This document shows, piece after piece, positions 9,730 to 19,109 of a stretch of DNA of 64,000 nt; the first letter of the stretch is position 1, and every line of letters starts with the position of its first letter. The position numbers and the translations under genes were made by a program. The stretch comes from Betaproteobacteria bacterium (GTDB lineage Bacteria > Pseudomonadota > Gammaproteobacteria > Burkholderiales > Usitatibacteraceae), in the NCBI GenBank assembly GCA_025362135.1, contig JANYHZ010000020.1, forward strand, positions 38,013-102,012. Direction: 5' to 3'. Below the pieces are notes generated by a model. It saw nothing but the letters and a program-made list of their open reading frames with translations, did not search any database and was not told where the DNA came from.

Positions 9730-11403
9730 CTACGCTTTGCGTAACGCAAACCTCACCTCCCCCGCGACATTGGCGGCCAGCGAAAGCGTGTACCCAGCCT
9801 GCTCTGCCTGTTTGAACGCCTGATACAGCCCGATGCCCAGCCCTCCCCCGCGCGAGTTTGCGACAGGCGCGCGAAATAGACTTTCCACCGCTGCGCCGGG
9901 AATGGCGCTTCCGGTGTCGATGACGGCCAACGTCGCTGCCCCGTCGCTCGATAGCTCCACCGACACGCGGATATCCGGCTCGCGCTGCTGCTTCTTGCGC
10001 GCATTTTCGAGACAGTTCTCAAGCACCGTATCGAACAGATTGACGGGTACTGCACCCGCCATGCTGCCACGCGCCGTGAATGACACCCCGCTTCCGGCGT
10101 GGCGCGCCAATGCATCGCGCCACCAATCTTCGGCGGACAGCACGATGCCGCCGCTGCCAAGCGCAGGGTTCTGCAACTTGTCGAGGGTGGTTTGCAAGCG
10201 CTTGGTGAGTTGCGGTAACTGCCGATCCAGCATCGCCTCGTAAGGCGTGGGGGTGCGGCGCTCGGTTTGTATTCCCACGCTTTTTGAGGTCAACGCATAG
10301 AGCGATTGCAACAAATTCTTTACGTCGTGGGTGAGCTTGGCGCCAGTTTCATGCACGGCTTGCATGTACGCGTTTTGCTTGAGCACCTGTTCGCGACGCT
10401 TGCCTTCATAGAATTCACCCACCACTTGTGCCAGCAAGCGCAGATGCAGGAATAACGCCGGCGAAAGCTGGCTCTCGGTGTGAAACGTCACGTTAAGCGC
10501 GTGATAGCGGAACTGCGACGCGTGGCGGGTTTGGCTGCCGAATTCTCCGCTGCCGTCGGGGGCGCTCCATTTGCACCCCAGAATCCACGGCATCGTGGCG
10601 ACTTCTGCCATCGCGGTCTCGAGGAATCGCGCGGAGCTCATATCGGCTTCGGAGAGTGCGGCGATGCGGCGCATCCACAATTCAAACGGCATGCCGACGC
10701 TCATCAGATAGCGGGAGAAATACGTTCGTAACCCGCCATAACCCGCACGTGGTGCCCACAGCGCCGCGAGGATCAGCAAGGCGCCTGAAAACGACAACAC
10801 CGTTAACAGCACTGCGCTGAAATACGAGTTATCCGTGACACGCATCGCAGCGATGCTGCCAAGCACGAGCACGACAACGAGCTGAAAAATAAACAGGCTG
10901 TAGAAAAAATCAAAAACCTGTGCGCTTGTTTCGTCCTCGGCGCGGTAGGGCAAAACCGCCATCGTCAATAACACGATCGGCAGCGAAATTTTTACCAGCG
11001 TGGACACGCCATCCGGCAATGTTTTGATATCGAGCAGCAGCACCGGCGTCGCCCACAGCAATAAAACGGTGAACAGATAAAACACGGCCACGAGATAAAA
11101 GCGACCGCGCCGCGCCGCCTGCAGTGTGAATACCTTGCCGCCCATGATGCCGATCAGGATTGTCACCCAGGTCATCACCATCCATCCGGACAAGCTGTAA
11201 ATGACGGCACCGGTAATGGCGAAGAACAAAAGCGTCGTCAATACGTTGAGCTCGCGCTCCGTGCGGATGAAGGGTTGCCAAAGTAAAAACAAGCCGAAAT
11301 GTACAGTGAGCCAAATCCGCTGGAAGTCACCGCCCTGCGGTGAAACCAGACCCGCGTGCAGCGAGAGCAGCATCGCGAGAATTACCCAGCGCCGCCAGCG
11401 CAT
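9730..11403 (-). CDS. Membrane-bound sensor histidine kinase
   Basis: Multiple TM helices, H-box-like ETGAKLTHDVKNLLQSL, HATPase G-box GGGLGIGLYQAFKQAEQAGY. Start moved to MRWRRW (11403) because the longer ORF N-terminus is translated repeat DNA. Confidence 0.75.
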   Translation of the reverse strand: MRWRRWVILAMLLSLHAGLVSPQGGDFQRIWLTVHFGLFLLWQPFIRTERELNVLTTLLFFAITGAVIYSLSGWMVMTWVTILIGIMGGKVFTLQAARRGRFYLVAVFYLFTVLLLWATPVLLLDIKTLPDGVSTLVKISLPIVLLTMAVLPYRAEDETSAQVFDFFYSLFIFQLVVVLVLGSIAAMRVTDNSYFSAVLLTVLSFSGALLILAALWAPRAGYGGLRTYFSRYLMSVGMPFELWMRRIAALSEADMSSARFLETAMAEVATMPWILGCKWSAPDGSGEFGSQTRHASQFRYHALNVTFHTESQLSPALFLHLRLLAQVVGEFYEGKRREQVLKQNAYMQAVHETGAKLTHDVKNLLQSLYALTSKSVGIQTERRTPTPYEAMLDRQLPQLTKRLQTTLDKLQNPALGSGGIVLSAEDWWRDALARHAGSGVSFTARGSMAGAVPVNLFDTVLENCLENARKKQQREPDIRVSVELSSDGAATLAVIDTGSAIPGAAVESLFRAPVANSRGGGLGIGLYQAFKQAEQAGYTLSLAANVAGEVRFALRKA

Positions 11404-11568
11404 CAGCGATGTCGTCAACGTTGCAGTTTTGGGTTGAAAAACGCTGGTCACAATGTGTACGAAGTGAGTGGTATCGGCAAGCACAAGCGTAGCCTGAATC
11501 GAAGCGTCGCGCCAACGCGCCCCGCCAACGGTGCGAGATGCAAAGTGATGTGCACACCATACAACCAC

Positions 11569-11649
11569 TGTCATTTCGACCGCAGGGAGAAATCTGCTGT
11601 GCTCCTTCCGCGGATGCAAAGCAGATTTCTCCGTCTGTTCAAAATGACA
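11569..11649. repeat. Intergenic palindromic element of the TGTCATTTCGACC...GAGAAATCTGC type
   Basis: Inverted repeat TGTCATTTCGACCGCAGGGAGAAATCTGCT ... AGCAGATTTCTCCGTCTGTTCAAAATGACA. Confidence 0.8.
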
Positions 11650-11834
11650 ATTTAGCACCCATGCCAACGCCGACAGGAGCGGAATCTGGGAAGCCATGCG
11701 CCACGTCTGGAAACCCCCATGAACCGTCGAGAATCTGGACAGGTGTCGGCTTCCTGAGCAGAAACGCCCGTCGTAAATCCAGTCACCCGCAAAGAAAACT
11801 ATTTATTTATCACAAAATCAATATGTTACGTTTT

Positions 11835-11850
11835 TGGCACGCCGATTGCT
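11835..11850 (+). promoter_or_regulatory. Putative sigma54 (-24/-12) promoter
   Basis: TGGCACG-CCGA-TTGCT matches the RpoN consensus TGGCACG-N4-TTGCW; 45 bp upstream of the 34-aa ORF, with the prepilin gene next. Confidence 0.8.
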
Positions 11851-11894
11851 GATATGTGCTCAGGCAAATGCCAATCTTCCACCAGGAGACCACC

Positions 11895-11999
11895 ATGAAA
11901 ACCAGATTGCAACAACTGAACATGCATGACTTCACCGTCTTGTTTCTGGCATTCGGGCTGCTGGTCGGCCTGGCAATCAAATTATCGTTTTCAATTTAG
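11895..11999 (+). CDS. Small single-TM protein (34 aa)
   Basis: ATG with SD (CCAGGAGACCACC): MKTRLQQLNMHDFTVLFLAFGLLVGLAIKLSFSI*; below the ORF-track size cut-off. Confidence 0.6.
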   Translation: MKTRLQQLNMHDFTVLFLAFGLLVGLAIKLSFSI

Positions 12000-12052
12000 T
12001 CGCAAGCGCATTCTCAATCGTTACCAAAAAATCGGAGCACAAACTGAAAAAC

Positions 12053-12727
12053 ATGAAAAGCATCAAAAGCCAGCAATCCGGCTTCACGCTTGTCGAGATC
12101 GCCATCGTACTGGTGATTATCGGCCTGCTGCTCGGTGGTATTTTGAAGGGGCAGGAATTGATTAATAGTGCGAAAACGAAGAGCTTTGCACAAGACTTCC
12201 GTACTATTCAAACATCGTTGTACGGTTATCAGGACAGGTTCAAAGCGCTGCCTGGTGACCATGCTGGTGTTGCGACTGCAATGGCTGGCCCACCCCCGGC
12301 TGATGTCGCCGGCGGTGCGGGCACGACACTGGGCAACGGTCAAATTAACGGCGCGTGGAACTCCGCCAACGCTACCGACGAGTCTTGTTTGGTTTGGCAA
12401 CATCTGCGTAAAGCCGGTTTTTCTGCAGGCCCCACCAGCGAGGGTGCAGTCGACTGTACGACTGGCGCGGCCTACGTACCGATCAACGCAGACGGTGGCC
12501 GCATTGGATTGAGCAGCATTATGAATATTACTGGCATGACGGGCTCATTCAATATTTGCTCGGCTGGTATTCTTGGAAAATTCGCGAAGCAGTTGGATAC
12601 GCAGTTGGATGACGGCACGACCAATACCGGTTCGGTACGTGTTGCACTGACATCCGCGCCGACGGTGGCGGTAGCAAATGCTGGTATCTTGGACGGCGAT
12701 TCGACTGTCGTGTGCTTATCGTTCTGA
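12053..12727 (+). CDS. Type IV prepilin-like protein (N-methylation motif)
   Basis: MKSIKSQQSGFTLVEIAIVLVIIGLLLGGILKG: canonical class III prepilin signal (G^FTLVE). Confidence 0.88.
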   Translation: MKSIKSQQSGFTLVEIAIVLVIIGLLLGGILKGQELINSAKTKSFAQDFRTIQTSLYGYQDRFKALPGDHAGVATAMAGPPPADVAGGAGTTLGNGQINGAWNSANATDESCLVWQHLRKAGFSAGPTSEGAVDCTTGAAYVPINADGGRIGLSSIMNITGMTGSFNICSAGILGKFAKQLDTQLDDGTTNTGSVRVALTSAPTVAVANAGILDGDSTVVCLSF

Positions 12728-12755
12728 TCGGTAACACGCCACCGCTAAAACAAAG

Positions 12756-12777
12756 AGCCCGCTTCGGCGGGCTTTTT
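12756..12777 (+). terminator. Rho-independent terminator after the prepilin gene
   Basis: AGCCCGC-TTCG-GCGGGCT followed by T-run. Confidence 0.9.
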
Positions 12778-12825
12778 ACTGTTCGCCACGAACGCCGCCG
12801 AGTTGAATAATTCCATAAGGGAATC

Positions 12826-12893
12826 ACAAACCCCAGCATCCGCGCTGTTCACCGGCACAAAATGCTCCGTGATCCGCACCAATGCTTGTGTTT
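12826..12893 (-). repeat. Dispersed palindromic element, copy 2 (inverted orientation, one degenerate arm)
   Basis: Reverse complement AAACACAAGCATTGGTGCGGATCACGGAGCATTTTGTGCCGG... aligns with copy 1 through arm and loop. Confidence 0.8.
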
Positions 12894-12899
12894 CACTTT

Positions 12900-14876
12900 T
12901 TATCCCTGCAACAATCGCATTTCCGCCCTCGCGAGCGCTTCTGGTGTGCCTGCCAACACCAGCACGTCACCAGACTGGAGCCGCATGCCCGGAAGCAGCT
13001 TCGTTTCGCGTACGCCTTTGCGACGCAGCGCGCTAAGCTGTATTCCCATCTCTTCCAACCGAAGCGTCTCCAACGTCTTTCCGACCGCCGCCGCACCTTC
13101 GTCGATCAGAATCGATTGCATGCGTGGCTGGTGCCCATCGAACTCAGCATCGGCAACGTCGGTGACACCGGGAAAAAACCCGCGCATGAGTTCGTATCGC
13201 TCACCGCGCACCTGCCGCAATCGGGCGAGCACTTTATTGAGCGGCAAGCCGAGTAGCAGCATCGTTTGCGTGGCCAGCATGAGCGAGCCTTCGACAACCT
13301 CAGCCACAATTTCGGCGGCCCCCGCGCCCTTCAATTTTTCAACATCGGTATCGTCAAACGTTCGCACAATGACGGGTACCTCGGGCCGCAGTGCGCGGAC
13401 GTGGGAAAGTATTTTCATCGCGGCGTGCGTGTCTGCGAAACTCACCACGACCGCAGCGGCGCGCGCCAGACCCGCCGCAGTCAACACCTCCTTTTTCGTG
13501 CCATCGCCGAACATGACCGAATCACCACCGGCTGCGGCCTGCTTGACGCGCGAAGGATCGGTGTCGAGCGCAATGAGCGGTATTTTCTCGTGCTCCAGAA
13601 AGCGCGCCAGACTCTGGCCCGAGCGCCCGTAACCGCAAATAATGACGTGCCCGCGTTTGGCCATGGACTGTATGGCCAACTGCTGCAGTTCCACCGCGCG
13701 CATTTCCCATTCGCCTGCCACCAGATACATGACGATTTTTTCGCTCTTGGCGAGAATGAACGGGGAAAGCAGCATCGAGATCAACATGGCGGCCAGTACC
13801 ACTTGCAAGGTGGCGGCAGGCACCGCGTTGATCTGCCCCGCGAGCGAGAGCAGCACGAAGCCGAATTCGCCGGCAGGTGCCAGCGCCAGCGCACAGCGCA
13901 GTGCTACCCCTTTGTCATTCTTGAAGAGTAGCGCCAACGCGATGACGATCAAAAATTTCGCCGTCAGCAACGCCGCGAGGACCAGCAACACGATCACCCA
14001 CCGATCCATCACCGCGTGCAAATCGAGCAACATGCCGATAGTGACGAAGAACAATCCGAGCAATACATCCCGAAACGGCCTGATGTCGTCTTCGACCTGA
14101 TAGCGATATTCGGTTTCGGAGATCAGCATCCCGCCCAGAAACGCGCCAAGCGCCAGCGATAGCCCCGCGACCTCGGTCACCCACGCCAATCCCAATGTCA
14201 CCAGCAATACCGTGAGCACAAAAAGCTCCGAGGACTTTTGTCGCGCGACCACACCAAACAATGCCCGTGTGACACGCTGGCCCACGGTGAGAATCAGGAA
14301 CAGCACGACGGCCGCCTTGGCCAGCGCCCAACCGACTTCGATCGCCAGTGCGCCACCGGAGAGGGCCAATGCCGGCACCAACACCAGCAACGGCACCACC
14401 GCTAAATCCTGAAACAACAAGACGCCGACGATCTGTTTGCCGTGTGCCGAATGAAGTTGCGCCTGATCCGATAACACCTTGATGCTGATCGCCGTGGATG
14501 ACATGGCAAGGATACCGCCAAGGATAAGGCCCACCTGCCAGCTGAGCCCCGCGAGCAAGGTGATCAGAATGACCACCACAATCGTTACCCCAACCTGCAA
14601 TCCACCGAAGCCAACGACCGTGCGTCGCATCGCTGTCAATTGCGGCAACGAGAACTCAAGCCCGATTGAGAACATCAGGAACACAACACCAAACTCGGCG
14701 AGGTACCGCGTTTGCGGTGTGTCGGGCACGATTCCCAACGCGTGCGGCCCGATCAACGCGCCGACCACCAGATAGCCCAGAATCGCGGGCATATTGACGC
14801 GCCGGAACACCACAACCGTGACGACGGCGGTGGCCAGAAGAATCAACACAATCGGCAGGGTGGAGTGCGTGGTCAC
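12900..14876 (-). CDS. Monovalent cation:proton antiporter-2 (Kef/CPA2) family transporter with RCK domains
   Basis: TM antiporter domain (NMPAILGYLVVGALIGPHALGIV), TrkA-N (GHVIICGYGRSGQSLARFLE), TrkA-C at the C-terminus. Start estimated at GTG 14876; the longer ORF includes repeat DNA. Confidence 0.88.
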   Translation of the reverse strand: MTTHSTLPIVLILLATAVVTVVVFRRVNMPAILGYLVVGALIGPHALGIVPDTPQTRYLAEFGVVFLMFSIGLEFSLPQLTAMRRTVVGFGGLQVGVTIVVVILITLLAGLSWQVGLILGGILAMSSTAISIKVLSDQAQLHSAHGKQIVGVLLFQDLAVVPLLVLVPALALSGGALAIEVGWALAKAAVVLFLILTVGQRVTRALFGVVARQKSSELFVLTVLLVTLGLAWVTEVAGLSLALGAFLGGMLISETEYRYQVEDDIRPFRDVLLGLFFVTIGMLLDLHAVMDRWVIVLLVLAALLTAKFLIVIALALLFKNDKGVALRCALALAPAGEFGFVLLSLAGQINAVPAATLQVVLAAMLISMLLSPFILAKSEKIVMYLVAGEWEMRAVELQQLAIQSMAKRGHVIICGYGRSGQSLARFLEHEKIPLIALDTDPSRVKQAAAGGDSVMFGDGTKKEVLTAAGLARAAAVVVSFADTHAAMKILSHVRALRPEVPVIVRTFDDTDVEKLKGAGAAEIVAEVVEGSLMLATQTMLLLGLPLNKVLARLRQVRGERYELMRGFFPGVTDVADAEFDGHQPRMQSILIDEGAAAVGKTLETLRLEEMGIQLSALRRKGVRETKLLPGMRLQSGDVLVLAGTPEALARAEMRLLQG

Positions 14877-14950
14877 TGGGGTAAATGCAATTGGCGGTTG
14901 CGCGAAAGGAACATCAATCGGGGCGGCAAGTGGACACGGAGATTCTCCAT

Positions 14951-15028
14951 GATCCCCCTCCCGCGAAGGGGAGAGGGTGCCACGTCTTCCGTCTCCCCTC
15001 GTGGGCGAGGGATCGAGGGAGAGGAGGG
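14951..15028. repeat. CCCTCTCC/GGGAGAGG-type palindromic intergenic repeat
   Basis: GATCCCCCTCCCGCGAAGGGGAGAGGG...GTCTCCCCTCGTGGGCGAGGGATCGAGGGAGAGGAGGG; nested inverted repeats. Confidence 0.65.
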
Positions 15029-15069
15029 CATCCAACGTTCTGCCTAATGAGTAACGGTACAATAGTCTC

Positions 15070-16086
15070 ATGGAAAGTTTATTACATCCCCGCTCTATCG
15101 CCGACACAAAACGCACGCTAAAGCTGGCAAGGGAGACGCTCGATATTGAAGCCGACGCCGTACGTGCGTTGGCGTTGCGACTCGGCGACGCATTCATCGC
15201 GGCACACAAACTTTTGTTCGAGGTGTCTGAGAAAAAAGGCCGGGTCGTGGTCACCGGCATGGGCAAGAGCGGCCACATCGGCGGGAAGATCGCGTCCACG
15301 CTCGCCTCGACCGGTACACCGGCATTTTTCATGCATCCGGGTGAAGCGAGCCACGGCGACCTGGGGATGATTACGAAAGATGATGTGGTGATCGCGATCT
15401 CCAATTCCGGTGAGACCGACGAAATATTGAAAATCCTGCCGCAGCTAAAACGTCGCGGTACACCGGTTATCGCAATAACCGGGCGGCCCAATTCCACGCT
15501 CGCAACCGCTGCGGCTGTGCATCTGGATGCAGCCGTTGAAAAAGAAGCTTGCCCGCTCAATCTTGCACCCACCGCGAGCACCACGGCCACACTGGCGCTC
15601 GGTGATGCGCTTGCCGTCACGTTGCTCGATGCGCGAGGCTTCGGCGAAGAGGATTACGCGATGCACCACCCAGGTGGTGCGCTCGGGCGGCGCCTGCTCA
15701 TGCATGTCAGCGATGTGATGGTGACGGGCGAGCGCGTTCCCGCCGTGACGGTGGACGCCTTGCTGCCGGCCGCCATCATGGAAATGACCAAGAAGGGTCT
15801 CGGGATGACGGCCGTGCTCGATGCAAACGGGGTGCTGGCGGGGGTATTCAGTGACGGTGACCTGCGTCGCACGCTTGAAACGCACGACAACATCAAATCG
15901 ATCCGGATCGCGGACATCATGACGCGCACGCCCAAGACCATCGGCGCGCAGCGTTTGGCAGTCGAGGCCGCCGAGCTGATTCAGCGTCACAAGATTGGCT
16001 CCAGCGGTTTGCTGGTCGTCGATGAGCAGAACAAATTGCTGGGCGCGGTGCATGTTCTGGACTTGATGCGCGCCGGGGTTCTGTAG
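15070..16086 (+). CDS. kdsD: Arabinose-5-phosphate isomerase
   Basis: SIS domain plus two CBS domains (KVVVTGMGKSGHIGGKIASTLASTGTPAFFMHPGEASHGDLGM-like), followed by kdsC. Confidence 0.93.
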   Translation: MESLLHPRSIADTKRTLKLARETLDIEADAVRALALRLGDAFIAAHKLLFEVSEKKGRVVVTGMGKSGHIGGKIASTLASTGTPAFFMHPGEASHGDLGMITKDDVVIAISNSGETDEILKILPQLKRRGTPVIAITGRPNSTLATAAAVHLDAAVEKEACPLNLAPTASTTATLALGDALAVTLLDARGFGEEDYAMHHPGGALGRRLLMHVSDVMVTGERVPAVTVDALLPAAIMEMTKKGLGMTAVLDANGVLAGVFSDGDLRRTLETHDNIKSIRIADIMTRTPKTIGAQRLAVEAAELIQRHKIGSSGLLVVDEQNKLLGAVHVLDLMRAGVL

Positions 16087-16619
16087 TGGCCCTGAACGAG
16101 ACACTGGTCGAACGCATTCGCAGTGTCAAGCTGGCTATTTTCGATGTTGATGGCGTGCTGACGGATGGATCCTTGCATTACGGCCCCGGCGGCGAGGAAT
16201 TGAAGGTGTTCAACACGCTCGATGGACATGGATTGAAAATGTTGCAGGCATCGGGTGTAGAGCTGGCGATCATTTCAGGTCGCGCGTCGAAGGCGCTGGA
16301 GCGTCGCGCAAAGGATTTGGGAATCGCGCAGCTCTTCATGGGCGTAGAAAACAAGCTGGACACGTTTGAATCGTTATTGAAAAGCCTTTCGCTATCCCAC
16401 GCGCAGAGCGCCGGACTGGGCGACGACGTGATCGATCTGCCGTTTCTGATGCGTTGCGGGTTCGCGGCTGTGGTCCCCGCTGCCCCAAGCTATGTGAAGC
16501 CGCACGTTCATTACGTGACGAGTGCGCAAGGCGGCCACGGCGCGGCGCGCGAATTTTGCGATTTGATCATGCAGGCCCAGGGAACCTGGGATGCGGTGAT
16601 GAAAAAATACTTGAGCTGA
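16086..16619 (+). CDS. kdsC: 3-deoxy-D-manno-octulosonate-8-phosphate phosphatase
   Basis: HAD motif (LAIFDVDGVLTDGSLHYGPGGEELKVFNTLDGHGLKML). Confidence 0.93.
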   Translation: MALNETLVERIRSVKLAIFDVDGVLTDGSLHYGPGGEELKVFNTLDGHGLKMLQASGVELAIISGRASKALERRAKDLGIAQLFMGVENKLDTFESLLKSLSLSHAQSAGLGDDVIDLPFLMRCGFAAVVPAAPSYVKPHVHYVTSAQGGHGAAREFCDLIMQAQGTWDAVMKKYLS

Positions 16620-16621
16620 CC

Positions 16622-17038
16622 ATGCTTTGGATTAAATCGTTTCACATTATCTTTATGGTGGCCTGGTTTGCCGGGCTGTTTTACCTGCCGCGTCTGTTCG
16701 TTTATCACGCGCAGGCGGAGGACAAAACTTCCATTGAGCGCTTCAAAATCATGGAGCGAAAGTTATACATCGGCATCATGACGCCGTGCATGGTCCTGAC
16801 GCTTGGCCTGGGGATGTGGTTATGGCTGGGCTACGGCTTTCGGGGCGGCTGGTTACACGCCAAACTCGCACTCGTGCTGGTGCTTGTCGCGCATCATTTT
16901 TATCTCGGCAAACTGATTCGCGATTTCAAAGACGACCGGAATGAACACGGGCATGTTTTTTATCGCTGGTTAAACGAAATACCGGTGCTGCCAGCGCTCA
17001 TTGGCATCGTGATTCTCGTTGTGGTGAAGCCATTCTGA
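16622..17038 (+). CDS. hemJ: CopD/HemJ-family membrane protein (protoporphyrinogen oxidase HemJ-like)
   Basis: MLWIKSFHIIFMVAWFAGLFYLPRLFVYHAQAED is a HemJ signature. Confidence 0.85.
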   Translation: MLWIKSFHIIFMVAWFAGLFYLPRLFVYHAQAEDKTSIERFKIMERKLYIGIMTPCMVLTLGLGMWLWLGYGFRGGWLHAKLALVLVLVAHHFYLGKLIRDFKDDRNEHGHVFYRWLNEIPVLPALIGIVILVVVKPF

Positions 17039-18210
17039 TGGAACATTATTTCGCTCCGTGTCCGCGCGGCCTCTCTGGCGTACTCGCCGATGAGCTCAAC
17101 GGCTTGGGTGCCGTCACGGTTCATGCGCAGGAGGCCGGGGTGGCTTTTGATGGCGACAAAGCACTCGGCTATCTGGCCAACCTGCATTCGCGCATGGCCA
17201 GCCGTGTTCTGCAGCGTGTGGCGCACTTTCCGTACGAGAACGAACAACAAATTTACGATGCTGCCGCGATGCAGGCGTGGCCGAGCTGGTTTGATGTTTC
17301 CCGCACAATCAAAGTTGAAATCAACGCCCATCGCTGCCCACTCAAAAGTCTCGACTTCATCACGTTGCGAATCAAGGACGCTGTCTGCGATAAATTCCGG
17401 GAACAGGTGGGCTCGCGGCCAAACGTTGATGCGAGAGAGCCGGACATCCGCATCCATGTGTTTCTCGATGCCACGCACGCGAGCCTCTATCTCGATTTAT
17501 CCGGAGAGCCCTTGTTTAAACGTGGCGTGCGTGACCATACCGGCGAGGCACCGCTGAAGAAAAATCTGGCCGCAGGCATCATTAAATTAAGCGGGTGGCA
17601 GCCCGGCGAGGCGTTTCTCGATCCCATGTGTGGCAGCGGCACATTTCTGATCGAGGCGGCTGAAATAGCCCTGGACATTGCGCCCGGACTATCGGGCGGA
17701 AAATTGCGCGATTTTGCACTCACCAAACTGAAGAATTTCGACAAACCAATGTGGGAGGCTCAAGTTTCGGCAGCGAGGCAACGAATCAAGCCCGGCACGC
17801 TATTGCCGATTTTTGGCACCGACAAATACGGCTACGCCGTTACCGATGCGCGCGAGAATCTCGCGGCGAATGGATTGCTCGATTTCGTGCACCTGAAGCA
17901 GGTGAGTATCCTTGAGGTCGCGGCACCCGCGTCCAGCGGGGTGCTGGTCACGAATCCGCCTTATGGTGAGCGCCTCGGCGACATCACCGATCTTGCCGAT
18001 CTTTATCCGAAACTTGGCGACTGGTTGAAGCAGAAATTCGCAGGATGGCGCGCCTATTTTTTCACCGGCGACCCACAACTGGCCAAGGGCGTCCGCTTGT
18101 CGGCGAGCAAACGAACGCCGCTATTCAACGGCAAGATTGAATGCCGGTTATTTGAATACAAAATAATCGCAGGCAGCAACCGCAAGGTGCCATCGGCTAG
18201 TGGTGAATGA
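17038..18210 (+). CDS. THUMP-domain class I SAM-dependent RNA methyltransferase (RlmL N-terminal/YcbY-like)
   Basis: YFAPCPRGLSGVLADEL, FLDPMCGSGTFLIEAAE and VTNPPYGERL motifs. Confidence 0.9.
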   Translation: MEHYFAPCPRGLSGVLADELNGLGAVTVHAQEAGVAFDGDKALGYLANLHSRMASRVLQRVAHFPYENEQQIYDAAAMQAWPSWFDVSRTIKVEINAHRCPLKSLDFITLRIKDAVCDKFREQVGSRPNVDAREPDIRIHVFLDATHASLYLDLSGEPLFKRGVRDHTGEAPLKKNLAAGIIKLSGWQPGEAFLDPMCGSGTFLIEAAEIALDIAPGLSGGKLRDFALTKLKNFDKPMWEAQVSAARQRIKPGTLLPIFGTDKYGYAVTDARENLAANGLLDFVHLKQVSILEVAAPASSGVLVTNPPYGERLGDITDLADLYPKLGDWLKQKFAGWRAYFFTGDPQLAKGVRLSASKRTPLFNGKIECRLFEYKIIAGSNRKVPSASGE

Positions 18211-18973
18211 TGAGCCGTTCGCGTTGGCGAAACAGAAACTCTGGCGCGATTCCCATCATCGCCCGAACGCTTCGCGACAAGTGAGCGGAATCGGCAAACC
18301 CGGCCGATAGTGCGGCCGTCGTCAATGAGTCGCCGGCGATGGCGAGATCCAAAGCGCGCCGCATTTTCAGCCAGAGTACATAACGACGCACCGGCACCCC
18401 CACCACTTTTTTGAACAAGTGGGCAAAACGCGAGGGGGATAGATGCACCCGCGCCGACAGTGCTTCGATGCTTTCATATGCGTGAGGCGAATCCCGCAAG
18501 AAAGCCAATGCGGAATTGATGCGGGCATCCACGTAGGCGGGTTGGCTGTCCTGAAGTTGCGCAAAACCGAAAATGCGGGCGAGCAATTCGTCAGCCTCCT
18601 CGCGTGTAGTGTCGAATTCGTAGAGTGTAATCAACTCGCCACGACCGGCCCGATTACAGGCAAAGGCACGCGGTACGTTTTCGAACTGTTCCAGCGCCCG
18701 CTGAAAACTTCTGCTTTCTGGTTCCCAGTACAAAGCAGCAATGCTCGATGATGCCAAGTCGGTGGCGTATTCAACTTCCGATGGCAGGTAGATGACCTGA
18801 TTTTCGAGCACCTCGCCCGACCCCAGGGTCACGCGCAATGTTCCCTCGCGGGCAATAAGCCAGGTGGCTGCGTGGTTGCGGTGTGGGGAGGTCTTTGTGC
18901 TTGGTCCAAGGTAGAGAAATCTCTCCGGCCACGCGTAGATATGGATTTTTGCGTCGATGCTGTTCATGACCAC
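18197..18973 (-). CDS. AraC family transcriptional regulator
   Basis: C-terminal AraC HTH (SPSRFAHLFKKVVGVPVRRYVLWLKMRRALDLAIAGDSLTTAALSAGFADSAHLSRSVRAMMGIAPEFL). Confidence 0.9.
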   Translation of the reverse strand: MVMNSIDAKIHIYAWPERFLYLGPSTKTSPHRNHAATWLIAREGTLRVTLGSGEVLENQVIYLPSEVEYATDLASSSIAALYWEPESRSFQRALEQFENVPRAFACNRAGRGELITLYEFDTTREEADELLARIFGFAQLQDSQPAYVDARINSALAFLRDSPHAYESIEALSARVHLSPSRFAHLFKKVVGVPVRRYVLWLKMRRALDLAIAGDSLTTAALSAGFADSAHLSRSVRAMMGIAPEFLFRQRERLIIHH

Positions 18974-18989
18974 GCCATCATCCGGGAAC

Positions 18990-19047
18990 AGCAGGTTTAT
19001 TCAAGTGAATAGCCAGTTTATTCAACAACACAGCAGGTTTCTACAAG
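18990..19047 (+). promoter_or_regulatory. Three direct repeats with 21-bp phasing (putative AraC-type operator)
   Basis: AGCAGGTTTATTCAA (18990), AGCCAGTTTATTCAA (19011), AGCAGGTTTCTACAA (19032), each 21 bp apart, between araC-like gene and small ORF. Confidence 0.75.
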
Positions 19048-19109
19048 AAATCGGTCGCCTCGGCTCCGATACTGTCTATGCGTTCAACAACCTTTGAAAG
19101 GAGCGCACC

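Noticed and set aside
12862-13632. 256-aa plus-strand ORF
   Set aside because: Antisense to the RCK domains of the antiporter; starts inside palindromic element copy 2.
14877-15620. N-terminal ~250 aa of the long CPA2 antiporter ORF (12900-15620)
   Set aside because: Overlaps kdsD antisense and the CCCTCTCC repeat; the antiporter TM domain starts around 14876.
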